Source of the DNA: an uncultured Lachnospiraceae bacterium
GTDB lineage: Bacteria; Bacillota; Clostridia; Lachnospirales; Lachnospiraceae
Reading direction: 5' to 3'
Assembly: GCA_948688495.1 (NCBI GenBank)
Contig: CAPQSW010000067.1
Span: 1-5,456 of the forward strand
Length of the DNA: 5,456 bases
In this document: positions 5,009 through 5,456 of the stretch, piece after piece
Layout of the letters: the number at the start of each line of letters is the position of its first letter
Numbering within the stretch: position 1 is the stretch's first letter
Position numbers and translations under genes: made by a program
The notes under the pieces: model-generated
Told to the model about the DNA's origin: nothing
Databases searched by the model: none
The model's input: only the letters and a program-made list of their open reading frames with translations

Positions 5009-5456
5009 ATGGTCATTGAAACAGAAAGACTGCTTTTGCGCCCATTTCTTGAAGGCGATGCCGCAGATGTATTTGAATATTTAAAAGAGCCTATGGTAAA
5101 TTGTTTTGCCTGTATGAAGCTGGAATCGCTTGAGGAGGCAAGGGTAGAAATGAAGAACCGCATTGGAGAGACAGAATATTATTTTGCCATTGTACTAAAA
5201 GAGACAGGAAAAGTTATCGGTGAGATAGACGCATATCCTGAACATGCTGAACCTCATGACCAGGAAGGAGATTCGCCGCTTGATACGTTCAGTCCATGCT
5301 GGATGCTGAATAAAACGTACCATGGCGAAGGATATGCATATGAGGCTGCCCACGCTTTCTTCGACTATCTGTTCAGGGAAAAAGGGGCAAGACGTATATA
5401 TGCCTATACGGAGGATTATAATATTTCGAGCCAGCGCCTTTGCGAAAAGCTTGGTA
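5009..5456 (+). CDS. GNAT family N-acetyltransferase, cut by the window end
   Basis: The first 149 residues of an acetyl-CoA-dependent acetyltransferase of the RimJ/RimL-like type. It begins IETERLLLRPFLEGDAADVF, the usual opening. It has the central strand YYFAIVLKETGKVIGEI (57-73), a CWMLNKTYHGEGYAYEA segment (97-113) containing the acetyl-CoA pyrophosphate-binding H-G-E-G-Y-A turn (105-110), and the late ARRIYAYTEDYNISSQRLCE block (127-146) with N138 and S141. The end, about 20-40 residues, lies outside the window. AAAGGGGG (4996-5003) precedes the ATG at short spacing. The 72-base gap after yqxD holds TTGAAA at 4946-4951 but no good -10 at the right distance, so separate transcription is uncertain. 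The substrate, whether protein N-terminus, antibiotic or small molecule, cannot be told from sequence. Confidence 0.92.
   Translation, partial: MVIETERLLLRPFLEGDAADVFEYLKEPMVNCFACMKLESLEEARVEMKNRIGETEYYFAIVLKETGKVIGEIDAYPEHAEPHDQEGDSPLDTFSPCWMLNKTYHGEGYAYEAAHAFFDYLFREKGARRIYAYTEDYNISSQRLCEKLG

Noticed and set aside
4912..5163. 83-codon minus-strand open frame over the yqxD end and GNAT start
   Set aside because: It covers the recognised GNAT beginning in antisense and has no family resemblance.

Overview
The window looks like chromosomal DNA from a gut-type Clostridia bacterium, most likely Lachnospiraceae. This rests on moderate GC, strong GGAGG-type ribosome binding sites, one TTG start, and a set of proteins I recognise as typical of that group (DUF434, DUF2200, DUF1801 with zinc ribbon, DUF5655, AlkZ-related, DUF4317, YaiI/YqxD). 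The genus cannot be fixed from sequence alone. Every gene I can support is on the + strand. There is no RNA gene, insertion sequence or CRISPR array, and no gene-free stretch longer than about 160 bases.

Layout. Positions 1-371 hold a small XRE-type repressor-like gene closed by a rho-independent terminator. A consensus -10 box (395-400) follows. It leads into a possible small membrane ORF (412-594) and a membrane-anchored or secreted protein with two CxxC motifs (509-1244), whose frame is broken at a run of six G. Next come a complete DUF434 protein (1332-2033) and a DUF2200 gene (2128-2477) broken by a one-base frameshift at a T6-C-A4 tract. An intact DUF1801 (2499-2906) and DUF5655 (2903-3283) pair overlaps by ATGA. 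An intact AlkZ-related gene (3327-4049) follows. A DUF4317 gene (4066-4456) keeps its N- and C-terminal blocks but has lost the middle. The last two genes are an intact YaiI/YqxD gene (4484-4936) and a GNAT acetyltransferase (5009 onward) cut by the window edge.

How the genes fit together. From 2128 to 4936 the genes are packed with gaps of 16 to 43 bases or overlaps and no visible terminator, so they may be co-transcribed. Their known or inferred roles (two PIN-like candidates, an AlkZ relative, small DUF1801/DUF5655 proteins) do not form a pathway I recognise, and I do not claim one. The most notable signal is that three of about ten genes are disrupted, two by single-base changes in or beside homopolymers and one by an internal deletion. 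Either the region is decaying or the assembly has homopolymer indel errors. The internal deletion is harder to explain as a base-calling error. I see no clear new defence or mobile system.
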